DNA of 64,000 nt from Aquabacterium sp. (GCA_023266355.1 JAHFQM010000006.1:62001-126000), one strand, 5' to 3'; shown: positions 1 through 10,015, counted from the first letter of the stretch. Program-made: numbers and translations. Notes: generated by a model from the letters alone, not told the origin.

Positions 1-678
1 CAGCGGGCGGTAGGCGGGCTTGTCGGCATAGCCTTCGGCGGTGTTGACCAGGGCCGGTTCGGCCGAGAGCACTTCCAGCATCTGCTGGGCGTAGGGCTCC
101 CAGTCGGTGGCGCAGTGCAGGTAGCCGCCCGGTGCCAGGTGCTTGACGATCTGGGCCACGAAGCCGGCCTGGATGAGGCGGCGCTTGTTGTGCTTCTTCT
201 TGTGCCACGGGTCGGGGAAGAAGATGTGCATGCCGGCCAGGGAGCCCTCGGGCACCATGTGCTTGAGCACCTCGACGGCGTCGTCCTGCACGATGCGCAG
301 GTTGGTGAGCCCCCGTTCGCCCACCTGCTTGAGCAAGGCGCCCACGCCGGGCTCGTGCACTTCGCAACCGATGAAGTCGGTGTCGGGCAGCAACTCGGCG
401 ATCTTGGCCGTCGCGTCGCCCATGCCGAAGCCGATTTCGAACACCACGGGTGCGTGGCGACCAAACGTGGCGCCGAGGTCCAGGGCTTGCTGTGTGAACG
501 GCAGCACGAACTTCGGACCCAGCTCGCTGAGCGCACGGGCTTGGCCCTCGGTGGTGCGGCCGGCGCGCATCACGAAGCTGCGGATGCTGCGTGGGTGGGC
601 AACCCCTTGCGGGGCTTCGGCGGAGGAGGGGGCGTCGCTGCCTGCAGGCGGGCAGTCTTTCTCGGAAGGCGAACTCAT
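1..678 (-). CDS. trmB: tRNA (guanine-N7)-methyltransferase TrmB, C-terminal end cut by window
   Basis: TrmB methylates N7 of G46 in the variable loop of tRNAs using S-adenosylmethionine. Read on the minus strand from ATG at 678, the frame stays open to base 1, giving 226 codons without a stop, so the C-terminus lies outside the window. The SAM-binding segment reads [19 protein letters not shown], and the family signature [16 protein letters not shown] follows, then [11 protein letters not shown]. The roughly 45 N-terminal residues before [11 protein letters not shown] are low-complexity and typical of the variable TrmB N-terminus. It is divergent from the PEP-CTERM gene. The family call is secure; only completeness is unknown. 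Confidence 0.95.
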   Translation of the reverse strand, partial: MSSPSEKDCPPAGSDAPSSAEAPQGVAHPRSIRSFVMRAGRTTEGQARALSELGPKFVLPFTQQALDLGATFGRHAPVVFEIGFGMGDATAKIAELLPDTDFIGCEVHEPGVGALLKQVGERGLTNLRIVQDDAVEVLKHMVPEGSLAGMHIFFPDPWHKKKHNKRRLIQAGFVAQIVKHLAPGGYLHCATDWEPYAQQMLEVLSAEPALVNTAEGYADKPAYRPL

Positions 679-867
679 GGCGGTATTTTAGGGCCGAGGG
701 TTCGCGCGTGGGTCCGGCGTCACAGGCTGCGGCAGTGCCGTGACGAAGTTGACCAAGTGACCACCTGTGTGTGCAACAAGCTGTGTTTCACCTCGCTCAT
801 TCTGCGATCCTGATGGCCATGGAGGTGCTTGTTCGCAGGGGCCTCGCGCAACGCACAGGAGTTCAGC

Positions 868-1614
868 ATGGCATTTTTGAGCACCACCGCCCGTCAGACG
901 CTGCTGGGCTTCGCCCTGGGCGCGGCCTCCGCGGGCGCCAGCGCCATCCCCCTGACCATCCCCACGACTTACCTGGACGCCGAGGCGACTTACACCTTCG
1001 ACGCCGACACGGCCAGCCTGATGTACCTCATGGGCGTCTCGGTCCATGCCTTGGGCAACACCCAGGCGGTCAAGGGCAGTGACTGGCAGTTCATGATGCC
1101 GGTGACGCAGGTGACGCTCAATGCCAGCATCCTGCCGCTGGGGCTCACGCCGGTGTCGGGCTTTGCCACGGGTTCAGGGTTGATGATCCAGAGCGAAACC
1201 GGCGCGCTGACGCTGGCGAATTTCGGGCTGGACTTCAAGCGCAATGTGCTGACGGCAGACCTCGGCACCAGCGCAGGCATCTCCAAAGCCTTTGACGTTT
1301 ACAGCTTCACCGTGGACCAGGGCCTGCATGTGTCCACCAGCGGGGGCTTGTCGATGGCGATGAACCTGTCCCACATGACCTTGACCAGTGGTGCCCAGGC
1401 CCAGTTCGCCACGGCATTGCAACTCGATGAGTTGGCCGTGTCGGTGCTGCCCATGTTGAATTTCGGCACCCTCGATGTGAACATCTCGCCGGCACTGCGG
1501 TTTGGCGTGTCGGACAAATCTTTGGTGGCGGCCATCCCTGAGCCGCCGCGTTTTGCCACCCTGGGTTTGGGGCTGCTGGGCCTGGCCTTCGTGGCGCGCC
1601 GCCGACTGTCCTGA
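868..1614 (+). CDS. PEP-CTERM sorting-domain protein
   Basis: A 248-residue exported protein. The start is ATG 868, preceded by an AGGAG at 857-861; the longer frame from 829 lacks such a site. The N-terminus has a short signal peptide (TLLGFALGAASAGASA). The C-terminus has the PEP-CTERM tripartite sorting signal: P-E-P, then a hydrophobic helix (FATLGLGLLGLAFVA), then RRR. In this system the tail is known to be recognised by an exosortase/EpsH-type membrane protease, usually in exopolysaccharide-producing Gram-negatives. The middle (about residues 30-220) is beta-rich and matches no family I recognise. No exosortase gene lies in the window. It stands alone between trmB and a tRNA. Confidence 0.85.
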   Translation: MAFLSTTARQTLLGFALGAASAGASAIPLTIPTTYLDAEATYTFDADTASLMYLMGVSVHALGNTQAVKGSDWQFMMPVTQVTLNASILPLGLTPVSGFATGSGLMIQSETGALTLANFGLDFKRNVLTADLGTSAGISKAFDVYSFTVDQGLHVSTSGGLSMAMNLSHMTLTSGAQAQFATALQLDELAVSVLPMLNFGTLDVNISPALRFGVSDKSLVAAIPEPPRFATLGLGLLGLAFVARRRLS

Positions 1615-1675
1615 GCTGACATCGGGTGACGTGACGGCGTCTGGACGATGCCCTGGGGCTACAATTCGGTGCATC

Positions 1676-1749
1676 GCGGGCGTCGTTCAATGGCAGGACT
1701 CTTGCTTCCCAAGCAAATAACGTGGGTTCGATTCCCATCGCCCGCTCCA
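1676..1749 (+). tRNA. tRNA-Gly, anticodon CCC
   Basis: The 74-nt cloverleaf has acceptor strand GCGGGCG pairing with CGCCCGC and an encoded TCCA end. The D-arm is GTTC/GGAC, the anticodon loop TTCCCAA gives anticodon CCC, and the T-arm is GTGGG-TTCGATT-CCCAT. The layout matches the bacterial glyU (CCC) type. The outermost anticodon-stem pair (C27-A43) looks mismatched. It reads GGG codons. Confidence 0.92.
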
Positions 1750-1862
1750 TGTGCCCCCGCCTGAGGGGGACAAACGGACACAGAAACTCCTTACAGTATT
1801 GACTTCCCGTGTGCTGTCGCCCGTTAGGCGACCTCTGTCACCCAACCAACAGGCAGGAAGTC

Positions 1863-2939
1863 GTGAGTTTCAGTCGTCTGGATGGATTCCGCATCGCCGG
1901 TGTCTCCACGGTTGTCCCCGCCACGCAGCTGGACAACCTCGCGCTGGGTGAGCGCTACGGCGCCGACGATGTCCGCAAGGTGGTCTCGATGGCCGGTGTG
2001 CGCCACCGCCACGTGGTGAGCGAGGGCCAGACCTCGGCGGACCTCTGCACCGACGCGGCGCAACGCTTGCTCCAAGCGCTGGACTGGGCGCCGGACAGCG
2101 TCACCGGCCTCATCATGGTGACCCAATCGCCCGATCATTTCCTGCCTTCGTCGGCCTGCGTGGTGCATGGCCGCCTCGGCATGGGCGTGGACTGCGCGGC
2201 CTTCGACGTCGGCCTGGGGTGCTCTGGCTACCCCTATGGCCTGTACCTGGCCGCCACCATGCTCAAAGGTGGCGGGCACCAGCGCATCCTGATGCTCAAC
2301 GGCGACACACCCAGCCGCTTCACCAGCCCCGATGACCACGCCACGACGCTGTTGTTCGGCGATGCCGGGTCGGCCACGGCCCTGGAGGCTGTGGCGCCGG
2401 GTGGTTTTGCCTCGCATTTCGGCTTGTTTTCGGACGGCACAGGCGCAGAAGCTCTGATCATGAAGGGCGGCGGTTTCCGCGACCGCTTCCCGGCCGACCC
2501 GCGCGATCTGTACGTGCGCATGGACGGTGCGGGCGTCTTCAACTTCACCATCAAGCGCGTGCCGCCTTTGATCCACGACACCCTGACGGCGGCGGCGCTG
2601 GACGTGCAGGACGTGGACGCCTACATCTTCCACCAGTCCAACCGCTTCATCATGAAGCACCTGATCAAGAAGTGCGGCCTGCCGGAGGACCGTGTGCCTT
2701 TCACTCTGGAAGACACGGGCAATTGCGGCGGCCCCTCGGTGCCGGTGACATTGACGCGTGCCCTGGCCGAGCGCCAGCGCGCGCAAGCGCAGGACCTCCG
2801 CGTCATGCTGCTGGGTTACGGTGTGGGCCTGTCATGGGCCTCGGCCGTCGTCCAGCTGGACGCCCGCGCCGTGCTGATGCACGGTGTGTCCGCACTGGCC
2901 GAGCCCTTCCTGGAACCGCAGCACGAGACCGCCCCATGA
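1863..2939 (+). CDS. 3-oxoacyl-ACP synthase III (KAS III)-like condensing enzyme
   Basis: A 358-residue thiolase-fold enzyme of the KAS III family, which condenses an acyl-thioester with malonyl-ACP or transfers an acyl group. The start is GTG 1863, behind AGGAAG at 1853-1858. The catalytic triad is visible: Cys in VGLGCSGYPYGLY, His in YIFHQSNRF and Asn in EDTGNCGGPSVP. The length is slightly above the usual 320-335 of FabH. Its stop overlaps the start of a stand-alone acyl carrier protein (ATGA), and an acyltransferase follows, so it more likely serves a dedicated acyl-modification pathway than bulk fatty acid synthesis. That role is inference; the substrate cannot be read from the sequence. 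Confidence 0.85.
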   Translation: MSFSRLDGFRIAGVSTVVPATQLDNLALGERYGADDVRKVVSMAGVRHRHVVSEGQTSADLCTDAAQRLLQALDWAPDSVTGLIMVTQSPDHFLPSSACVVHGRLGMGVDCAAFDVGLGCSGYPYGLYLAATMLKGGGHQRILMLNGDTPSRFTSPDDHATTLLFGDAGSATALEAVAPGGFASHFGLFSDGTGAEALIMKGGGFRDRFPADPRDLYVRMDGAGVFNFTIKRVPPLIHDTLTAAALDVQDVDAYIFHQSNRFIMKHLIKKCGLPEDRVPFTLEDTGNCGGPSVPVTLTRALAERQRAQAQDLRVMLLGYGVGLSWASAVVQLDARAVLMHGVSALAEPFLEPQHETAP

Positions 2940-3190
2940 GCCAGACCCACATCACCCTGGCCCAAGCCCTCGACATGATGGCCGACGCCTTCAACGAGCC
3001 CTTGGCCAATGTGCAGCCCGAGACGGCCCGCGACAGCATCCCCGGTTGGGATTCCATGGGGGCACTGATGCTGATTGCCGAGCTGGACGAGCGTTTTGGC
3101 ATCGAGCTCAGCGCCGAAGCGTCACGCCAGATGCGTTCGGTGCAGCACGTCCTGGACTTCCTGGCGCAGCACGGCGTCTTGTCGGCCTGA
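2936..3190 (+). CDS. acyl carrier protein
   Basis: An 84-residue acyl carrier protein. The phosphopantetheine attachment serine sits in GWDSMGALMLIAELDERF, the usual D-S-[LM] context at the start of helix II. It is acidic overall, as expected for an ACP. ATG 2936 overlaps the stop of the KAS III-like gene by four bases (ATGA), which implies translational coupling and a shared job. It is a specialised ACP rather than the housekeeping AcpP, which normally sits in a fab cluster; none is present here. Confidence 0.88.
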   Translation: MSQTHITLAQALDMMADAFNEPLANVQPETARDSIPGWDSMGALMLIAELDERFGIELSAEASRQMRSVQHVLDFLAQHGVLSA

Positions 3191-3199
3191 GGTCCGGCG

Positions 3200-4438
3200 G
3201 TGGCACCTCAGGCGTCCTTGTTGCGAAGTGCTTTGCCGACGCCATCGGCGACGGTGGTGAGTCCTCCGGGGAGCCGGCAGGCCGTTGCTGCGCCGATCTC
3301 ACGTGAGAAAACCGCCCGACTGGTGGCCCGCGCCCTGGGCGTCACGCCACAACTGCTGGACGCCGGATTCCGTTCCGCCACACTGGCCGACCTGCCCGCG
3401 GTGCTGGCGCTGCGCCGCCGTGTGCTCGGTGACGATCTGGCTTGGGACGACGAGCGTTATGTGCGCTGGCGCTACCTGCCTCAGCCGGGCCAGCGTGGCT
3501 TGGCCATCTGCTGGCTGTGCACCCGTGGCGATGAGCTGCTGGGCATGATCGGCACCGAAGCCCTCTGGCTGCAAGCCGGTGACTCGCGCCAGCTGGTGCA
3601 TGCTGCGATGGACCTCATGGTGCAGCCGGAATTGGCAGACAGCGGCCTGGGTGTGTGGGTCAACCAGACGGTGTGTGAACGCCTGGGTTGCGTGCTGGCC
3701 ATCGGCTCCAACCCCAATTCCAAGAGCGTGCTGGCGCGCACCTTCGAGGCCTTGCCGGACCGCCGCACGCACACCCACCCGCTGCACTTTGCGCACTTCA
3801 TGGCCAAGCGCCTGCACCATGGCCTGCTGGCCAGTGTGGCCGCGGGCCTGGCCGACGCCGCCATGGTGGTGCTGCGCACAGGCCGTTTGTGGTCCACCGG
3901 GTGGCGCTTGTCTGTGACGCCACTCAGCCAATGGGCGCCAGGCTCCTCGGAGCACCGCGACATCGAAACGCTGTTGCGGTCTGCCCGCAGGCCAGGCCGC
4001 GTGGAGGTGGACCGCGATGCCGACACCTTGGCACACCGCCTGCTGGCCAACCCGCGCACGCGATGCGAGGTCTGGCTGGCCCGCGACGGCGCCCGGCCGG
4101 TGGGCATGGTGGCCACGCGCTCGGTGCCCATCGACGGCGGACGTCACGCCGTGCAGGTGCTGGACGCGGTGATCGACCCGGCGTGCCAGCGCCCGGCTTT
4201 GCGTGCCTTGCTGGCCCGTGTGACGGCCCGCGCATTCCGCAGCGGTGCCGATTACCTGACCTGGACGCTGTACGACCCGACCCTGGAGGCCGAGCTCAAG
4301 CCATTGATGTTCCGGACCGCACCGCACCCGTACGAGACCATGTCATGGGTCTGCCCCGATGCGGCTTTCCGCGAGGCGGTGCTGGCGCGCGCCGGCTGGT
4401 CGCTCAGCGACATCCACACCGACCGGGATTCGGCCTGA
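3200..4438 (+). CDS. GNAT-family acyltransferase-like protein
   Basis: A 412-residue protein nine bases downstream of the ACP gene and so probably in the same operon. From about residue 57 (FRSATLADLPAVLALRRRVLG) it resembles GNAT N-acyltransferases, with a core beta-strand region around GVWVNQTVCERLGCVLAIGSNPNSKSVLARTF. A second half (residues about 240-400) could be another GNAT-like or degenerate fold. The first 45 or so residues after GTG 3200 are low-complexity, and no good ribosome site decides the start; GTG 3320 is an alternative. Inference: it may transfer the acyl group made by its two neighbours to an amine or sugar. The exact acceptor is unknown. Confidence 0.6.
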   Translation: MAPQASLLRSALPTPSATVVSPPGSRQAVAAPISREKTARLVARALGVTPQLLDAGFRSATLADLPAVLALRRRVLGDDLAWDDERYVRWRYLPQPGQRGLAICWLCTRGDELLGMIGTEALWLQAGDSRQLVHAAMDLMVQPELADSGLGVWVNQTVCERLGCVLAIGSNPNSKSVLARTFEALPDRRTHTHPLHFAHFMAKRLHHGLLASVAAGLADAAMVVLRTGRLWSTGWRLSVTPLSQWAPGSSEHRDIETLLRSARRPGRVEVDRDADTLAHRLLANPRTRCEVWLARDGARPVGMVATRSVPIDGGRHAVQVLDAVIDPACQRPALRALLARVTARAFRSGADYLTWTLYDPTLEAELKPLMFRTAPHPYETMSWVCPDAAFREAVLARAGWSLSDIHTDRDSA

Positions 4439-4468
4439 CCGGCGGATGAAGCACTGGCCTGAACGGCG

Positions 4469-5398
4469 TCAGTAAAAAATCGCCAGCAGCAAACCACCGA
4501 TCAACACCCACTTGCCCACGTAGTAGGCGCTGCGGTTCGTGGCTTTGAGTTGCTTGGCTTTTTCGCGCGCCTTGTAGGCCACGCCGAAGAACTTGTTGAT
4601 GCCACCGACCTGCTCGCCTTGCTCGTTCTGCGTGGCCGAGGCCTTCATGACGATGGCGGCGAACACCTTGTTGAGCCAGCGCACCACGGGCGTGTAGACC
4701 GGCCGCTCGACGTCGGCGAACAGGATGATGCGCGGCTGCTGCGTGGTGTTGGCGGCGTGGTGGATGTAGGTTTCGTCGAACATCACGACTTCGCCATCCT
4801 TCCAGTGGTAGCGCTGGCCATCGACCTCGATGTAGCAGCCCGGGTCGTTCGGCGTGATCAGACCCAGGTGGTAACGCAGCGAGCCGGCATAGGGGTCGCG
4901 GTGCTTGACCAGCGTGGCGCCCGGCGGCAGCGAGGCGAACATGGCGGCCTTGATGCCGGGGATCTGCTTGAGCAGGGCCACTGTTTTCGGGCAACGCGCC
5001 GCGGCCGAGGGCTGGTCCACCCCGTACCACTTCAGGTAGAAGCGCTTCCAGCCCGTGCGGAAGAAGGAGTTGAAGCCGATGTCGTTGTAGCCATCGGCGG
5101 CCTTGATGCTGCCGCCTTCGTCCAAGGCGAGGGCCTCGTCGCGGATCATCTGCCAGTTGTCCTGCAGCGCCTGCAGCTCCGGGAACTGCTTCTTGTCCAG
5201 GTAAGGCTGGCTGCCGACCTTGGAGAACAGCACCATCAGCGAATTGAAGGGCGCGATCAGCACGGTGAAGTCGGTGAGTGCGCGCACCAGGCCGAAGCGC
5301 ACCTTGCCACGCAGGTGGGCATGCAGTGCGGCGGCGATGAAGGCGATGAGCACCCAGTGGCGCGGTGCCAGGGGCCAGAGGTCGTGGACGAAGTTCAT
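4469..5398 (-). CDS. lpxO: LpxO-like aspartyl/asparaginyl beta-hydroxylase family oxygenase
   Basis: A 309-residue Fe(II)/2-oxoglutarate dioxygenase of the family that includes LpxO, which hydroxylates acyl chains of lipid A. The start is ATG 5398 (MNFVHDLWPLAP); the frame extends further upstream, but that part is Arg/Pro-rich and looks untranslated. Residues about 10-30 form an N-terminal membrane helix (HWVLIAFIAAALHA), and the protein ends in a hydrophobic stretch, consistent with inner-membrane attachment. Iron ligands are visible as KHRDPYAGSLRYHLGL (H-x-D) and the distal His in FDETYIHHAANTT, with an Arg in PRIILFADV for 2-oxoglutarate. It lies 70 bp downstream of the aldehyde dehydrogenase gene. 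Confidence 0.82.
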   Translation of the reverse strand: MNFVHDLWPLAPRHWVLIAFIAAALHAHLRGKVRFGLVRALTDFTVLIAPFNSLMVLFSKVGSQPYLDKKQFPELQALQDNWQMIRDEALALDEGGSIKAADGYNDIGFNSFFRTGWKRFYLKWYGVDQPSAAARCPKTVALLKQIPGIKAAMFASLPPGATLVKHRDPYAGSLRYHLGLITPNDPGCYIEVDGQRYHWKDGEVVMFDETYIHHAANTTQQPRIILFADVERPVYTPVVRWLNKVFAAIVMKASATQNEQGEQVGGINKFFGVAYKAREKAKQLKATNRSAYYVGKWVLIGGLLLAIFY

Positions 5399-5468
5399 GG
5401 GGCAGGGCGCTGGAGGCGGTTGCGGCGATGCGGTTCGGCGGTGTGGGTGTGATGTGCGTCTGGTGCGT

Positions 5469-6962
5469 TCAGCGGTCCAGGCCGCCCAGGCAGACGTACT
5501 TGGCTTCGACGTAATCCTCGATGCCCTGGCGCGCGCCTTCACGGCCCAGGCCAGATTGCTTGACGCCACCAAAGGGCACTTCGCAGGTCGAGATGACGCC
5601 GGTGTTGACGCCGACCATGCCGTATTCCAGCCCTTCGCTGACGCGCCAGATGCGGCCGATGTCGCGGCTGAAGAAGTAGCTGGCGAGGCCGAATTCGGTG
5701 TCGTTGGCCAGCGCGATGGCTTCGGCCTCGGTGTCGAACTTGAACACGGGCGCGACGGGGCCGAAGATTTCCTCGCGGGCCACGCGCATGGACGCGTTCA
5801 CGCCAGACAGCACGGTGGGCTGGAAGAAGGCGCCCTGGCCACCAGGCACGACGGCGCGCTGGCCGCCCGTGCGCACTTGCGCGCCCTTGGCGAGCGCGTC
5901 GCCCAGCAGCTCCTCGACCTTGGCCAGGGCCTGGTCGTCGATCAGCGGGCCTTGCACCACACCCGCCTCGAAGCCGTTGCCCACGCGCATCTCGGCCACC
6001 TTGGCGGTGAGCTTCTCGACGAAGCGCTCGTAGATGCCGGCCTGGGCGTAGAGGCGGTTGGCGCACACGCAGGTCTGGCCGGCGTTGCGGTACTTGCTGA
6101 CCAGCGCACCTTCGACGGCGGCGTCCAGGTCGGCGTCATCGAAGACGATGAAGGGTGCGTTGCCACCCAACTCCAGCGAGAGCTTTTTCACCGTGGGTGC
6201 ACACTGCTTCATCAGGATGCGGCCGACCTCGGTGGAGCCGGTGAAGGACAGGTGGCGCACCACGTCGGAGGCGCACAGCGCTTTGCCGACGTCGATGGAG
6301 CGGTCTGCATCGGCGGTGATGACGTTGAGCACGCCCGGGGGCATGCCGGCGCGCTGGGCCAGCTCGGCCACGGCCAGGGCCGACAGCGGCGTGGCTTCGG
6401 CCGGTTTGATGACCACGGGGCAGCCGGCGGCCAGGGCCGGCGCGACCTTGCGCGTGATCATCGCGATCGGGAAGTTCCACGGCGTGATGGCCGCGCACAC
6501 GCCCACGGCCTGCTTGAGCACCAGGAAGCGCTTGCTCGGGTCGGTGGAGGGCACGGTTTCGCCGTAGATGCGGCGGCCTTCCTCGGCGAACCACTCCAGG
6601 AAGCTGGCGCCGTAGCCGACCTCGCCCTTGGCCTCGGCCAGGGGCTTGCCTTGCTCGGCGGTCATGATGCGGGCGAGGTCGTCGGCGTGTTGGTGCAGCA
6701 GGTGGAACCACTTCATCAGGATGGCCGAGCGGGCCTTGGCGGGCAGGGCGCGCCAGGCGGGCCAGGCGCGGTTGGCCGCGGCGATCGCCGCCTCGGCCTC
6801 AGCGGCTCCGAGGTTGGCCACCTGGGCCAGCACGGTGCCGGTGGCCGGGTCGGTCACGTCGAAATGCTGGGCGGCGTCCACCCATTGCCCGTCGATCAGG
6901 GCCTGGGTTTTCAGCAGGGTGGGGTCTTGCAGCGCGGCCAGGGGGGAGGTCGAGGTGTTCAT
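5469..6962 (-). CDS. gabD: succinate-semialdehyde dehydrogenase-type aldehyde dehydrogenase
   Basis: A 497-residue NAD(P)-dependent aldehyde dehydrogenase close to GabD, which oxidises succinate semialdehyde to succinate in 4-aminobutyrate catabolism. The start is ATG 6962 (MNTSTSPLAALQD). The signatures are ITPWNFPIAMITRK and IKPAEATPLSA (cofactor binding), FTGSTEVGR, the general base Glu in LELGGNAPFIVF, the catalytic Cys in NAGQTCVCANRLY, and the C-terminal EIFGPVAPVFKF and PFGGVKQSGLGREG. The length is standard. No GABA transaminase is adjacent, so the substrate is assigned from family resemblance only. Confidence 0.88.
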   Translation of the reverse strand: MNTSTSPLAALQDPTLLKTQALIDGQWVDAAQHFDVTDPATGTVLAQVANLGAAEAEAAIAAANRAWPAWRALPAKARSAILMKWFHLLHQHADDLARIMTAEQGKPLAEAKGEVGYGASFLEWFAEEGRRIYGETVPSTDPSKRFLVLKQAVGVCAAITPWNFPIAMITRKVAPALAAGCPVVIKPAEATPLSALAVAELAQRAGMPPGVLNVITADADRSIDVGKALCASDVVRHLSFTGSTEVGRILMKQCAPTVKKLSLELGGNAPFIVFDDADLDAAVEGALVSKYRNAGQTCVCANRLYAQAGIYERFVEKLTAKVAEMRVGNGFEAGVVQGPLIDDQALAKVEELLGDALAKGAQVRTGGQRAVVPGGQGAFFQPTVLSGVNASMRVAREEIFGPVAPVFKFDTEAEAIALANDTEFGLASYFFSRDIGRIWRVSEGLEYGMVGVNTGVISTCEVPFGGVKQSGLGREGARQGIEDYVEAKYVCLGGLDR

Positions 6963-7152
6963 GGGCACAGGGCGAGCAGAAGCGCCAGCGTGGGGCGACA
7001 GCGCAGATTGGAGCACAAGCAGGGGCCCCGTTCGGGTCGTGGTGGCTTGGCCTGGGGGCGTGGGAGGCCCCCTCGTCCTGCGGCAGCTCGCCTGCGGTGT
7101 CACAGGCCGTATTTACAGTTGGGCGACATTCCAATCAAAACAGGTGAGATCC

Positions 7153-10002
7153 ATGGGTTTCGTGATGCCCTCGCTGCAGTCTGGCCGTGGCTTGCGCCAT
7201 GTGGCGCGTTTTGGGGCCTGTTCTGCCCGCGCCACGCTGGCCATCGCTTGCCTGACGCTGTGGTGTGTCGGCGCCCAGGCCGCGACCCGCGAGCCTTGCG
7301 CCGATGCCGCCACGGTGGCCTTGGTCAAGGCCGGTCAGTGGGCGCAGGTGCGCACGCTCATGCAGGAGCGCATCGAGCGCACCCCGGAGGCGCCCGAGCC
7401 CGCTTTGCGCATCTGCATGCGCACCTTGCTGGGCAGCGTCCTGGCCAGGCTGGGCGAGTTACCTCAGGCCGAAGCGCAGCTTCAGTCGTCCTATGCCGAT
7501 GCGTTGAAGCTGCTTGGCCCCGGGCACGAGGCCACCCAGGAGGCAGCTTTCCACCTGGCCACCACGTACAGCAAGTTGGGCCAGTACGACAAGGCCATCC
7601 CGGTGTACCGGGCAATGCTGCCCATCGCCGAGAAGCGCCATGGCGCGTCGTCTCTGCCTGTGCTGACCCTGCTGCGCAACACCTCCACTGCGCTGCACTG
7701 GGTGGGCAATTACGCCGATGCCTTGCCGCTGGACACCCGTGCGCTGGCCATCGCCGAGCAACTGACGCCCGGGCCGGGCAGCTGCGACACGCCCGGGACC
7801 TGTGACGCGATCCGTGGCCGCGCCGCGCAGAACCTGGCTGGCACGCTGATCCGCCTGGGGCGGCACACCGAGGCCTTGCCGCTGGCGCAGCGCGGGGTGG
7901 ACCTGCAGCGCGCCAGCCTGGGGCCGCTGCACGCCAACACCCTGGACGCGCAGCTGATCCTGGCCTCGGCCTTGATCGATGCGGGGCGCATCCCCGAGGC
8001 CCGGGCCCTGCAGCAGCAGGTGCGTGACCAGGCCCGCCAGGCACTGGGCCCGACCCACGAACTCACCCGCAAGGCCGAGTTGGACTTTGCCGCGTCGGCC
8101 CGCAGCGCGGGCGAGTTGCAGACGGCCAGTGAGGGGCAGAGGTCGCAACTGGCCCTGCTCAAGCAGCGCCTGGGCCCGGCGCACCCGGAAGTGCTGCTCA
8201 CCAGTACCAACCAGGCGGCGCGCCTGATGAGCTTGTCGCAGAACGCCGAGGCGCTCAGCGTGGCCGAGACCGCCATGCGCGACACGCTCGCGCGGCCGGA
8301 CACCCTCCTGTTCGACGACCGCAGCCTCGACGCCTGGCTGGCCATGCAGTCCCGTCTCCATGGCCTGTACATCGAACTGCTGCTGCGCAACCAGCGTGTC
8401 GCCGATGCCTTCCTGGTGTCCGAGGCGCTGAAGCTGCGCCGCCAGAGCCTCTCGCTCAACGGGCAGGAGGACGCCGACAGCGGGTCGGGCGAGGCCCGCG
8501 CCGCGCGCAAGGCCGCCTCGCGCCGCCTCCACCTGATCGACCAGAAAGTGGCCCTGGCCCGCAGCCTGAACCAGGACACCGGCCCGCTGTTGGCGCAGCG
8601 TGCTGTCGCTTTTGCCGTGTGGAAGCGCTTGCAGGCGCAAGTGCCCGCGGCAAGCTTGCCCAGTGTCCAGGCCCCGCCGCCCTGGCTGGCGGCCGTGGTG
8701 CAGCAACCGGGCGCGGTGGTGGGCTACCGCTTTTTCGGGCCCACGCTGGTGGCCTTCGTCACCGAGGGCAGTGGTGTCCGTGTCGTCGTGCTGGACACCC
8801 AGGACCGCGTGCGCCCCAGCATCGAGGCCTACCGCCTGACCATGCGCGCCATCGCGATGGCCCCACGGGGCAAGGCGCTGTCCGCGCTGCCGCTGTGGCG
8901 CCTGCCCAGCGGGGCCTACCAGCACAGCCTCACCGAGCCCCAGCCCGAGGCGCGCCGTGTGGGCGACATCGACGAGGTGCTGCGCAGCCTGTCGCAGTGG
9001 CTGATCGAGCCGCTGTGGCCGAAGCTGGCCGGGCGTGAGCGCCTGCTGGTCAGCGTGGACCACAACCTCGGGCACGTGCCCTTCGAGTCCTTGCCGCTGA
9101 CGGCGGATCCGCAGGCCAAGGGCGCCTCGGGCGAGCCTGCCCTGCTGGGCGACCGCCTGGCCGTGGGCCTGCTGCCGTCCCTCGCTCTGATGGACACCCT
9201 CGGTGAACGCCAGCGCAGCTACGCCAAGCTGGAGCGCCGCCCCTTGCTGGCGGTGGGCGGTGCGCACTATGCGCGGGTCGCGAAAGTTGGCCTGGTCCAG
9301 TTCGTTCGCCCGGATGCCGGCCGCCAGCTCGGGGCCATGGACATGAAGCAGATCTGGCAAGGCGTGCAGCACGACCGCAGCCTGCTGCCCCTGGCGCTGG
9401 CGCAGTGGGCCCAGGGCGCTTGGGACGACCTGCCGGGGTCGCTCGCCGAGGTCGATGCCATCGCGCGCACGGCCGATGGCACCGGTCCTCGGCGCTCCTT
9501 GGTGCTGCGTGGCGCCCAGGCCAGCGAGGCCATGGTCCAGCAACTGGCCGACAGCGGCGAGCTGGCCAGCTACCGATTGCTGCACTTCACCACGCACGGC
9601 TTCCTGAGCGACGACGAGCCCGCGCTGAGCGCCATCGTCCTCAAACAGGTCAACCGCGAGCCCGGCACCGACGGCTACCTGACCGCGGCCGAGATCGCCA
9701 CCCTGGACCTGCGCAGCGACCTGGTCGTCGTCTCGGCCTGTGACTCGGGCGCGAACGCCAGCCCGGGCGGTGGTGGCGCCACGGGCCTGTCGATGGCCTT
9801 GTTCCAGGCCGGCACCGTCTCGTCCATCCTGTCGCTGTGGCCCATCGAAGACGAGGACTCCCGTCGCTTCATGGAGCATTTCCATGCCGACCTGGCCGCA
9901 GGTGCCGACACGGTCGAGGCGCTGCGGCGCACCCGCGTCTGGGCCCGGGCGCAGAAGCTCTCGCGCCACGTCGTGCAGGGCCTGGTGCGCTGGGGGCCGT
10001 GA
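7153..10002 (+). CDS. exported TPR-CHAT domain protein (caspase-like peptidase fold)
   Basis: A 949-residue protein starting at ATG 7153, after an AGGTGAGA. A signal peptide covers about residues 1-40 ([18 protein letters not shown]). Residues about 60-480 are a tetratricopeptide-rich helical region, with repeats such as [20 protein letters not shown] and [19 protein letters not shown]. The C-terminal 350 residues are a CHAT domain of the caspase/separase clan: the catalytic His is in [13 protein letters not shown] and the catalytic Cys in [16 protein letters not shown], followed by [22 protein letters not shown]. The dyad is intact, so it may be an active protease. A signal peptide argues for periplasmic or extracellular action. 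No obvious substrate or partner gene is adjacent. Confidence 0.85.
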   Translation: MGFVMPSLQSGRGLRHVARFGACSARATLAIACLTLWCVGAQAATREPCADAATVALVKAGQWAQVRTLMQERIERTPEAPEPALRICMRTLLGSVLARLGELPQAEAQLQSSYADALKLLGPGHEATQEAAFHLATTYSKLGQYDKAIPVYRAMLPIAEKRHGASSLPVLTLLRNTSTALHWVGNYADALPLDTRALAIAEQLTPGPGSCDTPGTCDAIRGRAAQNLAGTLIRLGRHTEALPLAQRGVDLQRASLGPLHANTLDAQLILASALIDAGRIPEARALQQQVRDQARQALGPTHELTRKAELDFAASARSAGELQTASEGQRSQLALLKQRLGPAHPEVLLTSTNQAARLMSLSQNAEALSVAETAMRDTLARPDTLLFDDRSLDAWLAMQSRLHGLYIELLLRNQRVADAFLVSEALKLRRQSLSLNGQEDADSGSGEARAARKAASRRLHLIDQKVALARSLNQDTGPLLAQRAVAFAVWKRLQAQVPAASLPSVQAPPPWLAAVVQQPGAVVGYRFFGPTLVAFVTEGSGVRVVVLDTQDRVRPSIEAYRLTMRAIAMAPRGKALSALPLWRLPSGAYQHSLTEPQPEARRVGDIDEVLRSLSQWLIEPLWPKLAGRERLLVSVDHNLGHVPFESLPLTADPQAKGASGEPALLGDRLAVGLLPSLALMDTLGERQRSYAKLERRPLLAVGGAHYARVAKVGLVQFVRPDAGRQLGAMDMKQIWQGVQHDRSLLPLALAQWAQGAWDDLPGSLAEVDAIARTADGTGPRRSLVLRGAQASEAMVQQLADSGELASYRLLHFTTHGFLSDDEPALSAIVLKQVNREPGTDGYLTAAEIATLDLRSDLVVVSACDSGANASPGGGGATGLSMALFQAGTVSSILSLWPIEDEDSRRFMEHFHADLAAGADTVEALRRTRVWARAQKLSRHVVQGLVRWGP

Positions 10003-10015
10003 CACCGGCGCTCTC

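Noticed and set aside
1676..4440. Genomic island inserted at tRNA-Gly
   Set aside because: I found no repeat of the tRNA 3' end downstream and no integrase; GC and codon use of the acyl cluster fit the region.
7459..10005. Open frame of 848 codons opposite the CHAT gene
   Set aside because: Shadow of a high-GC gene; low-complexity composition and no domain or ribosome site.
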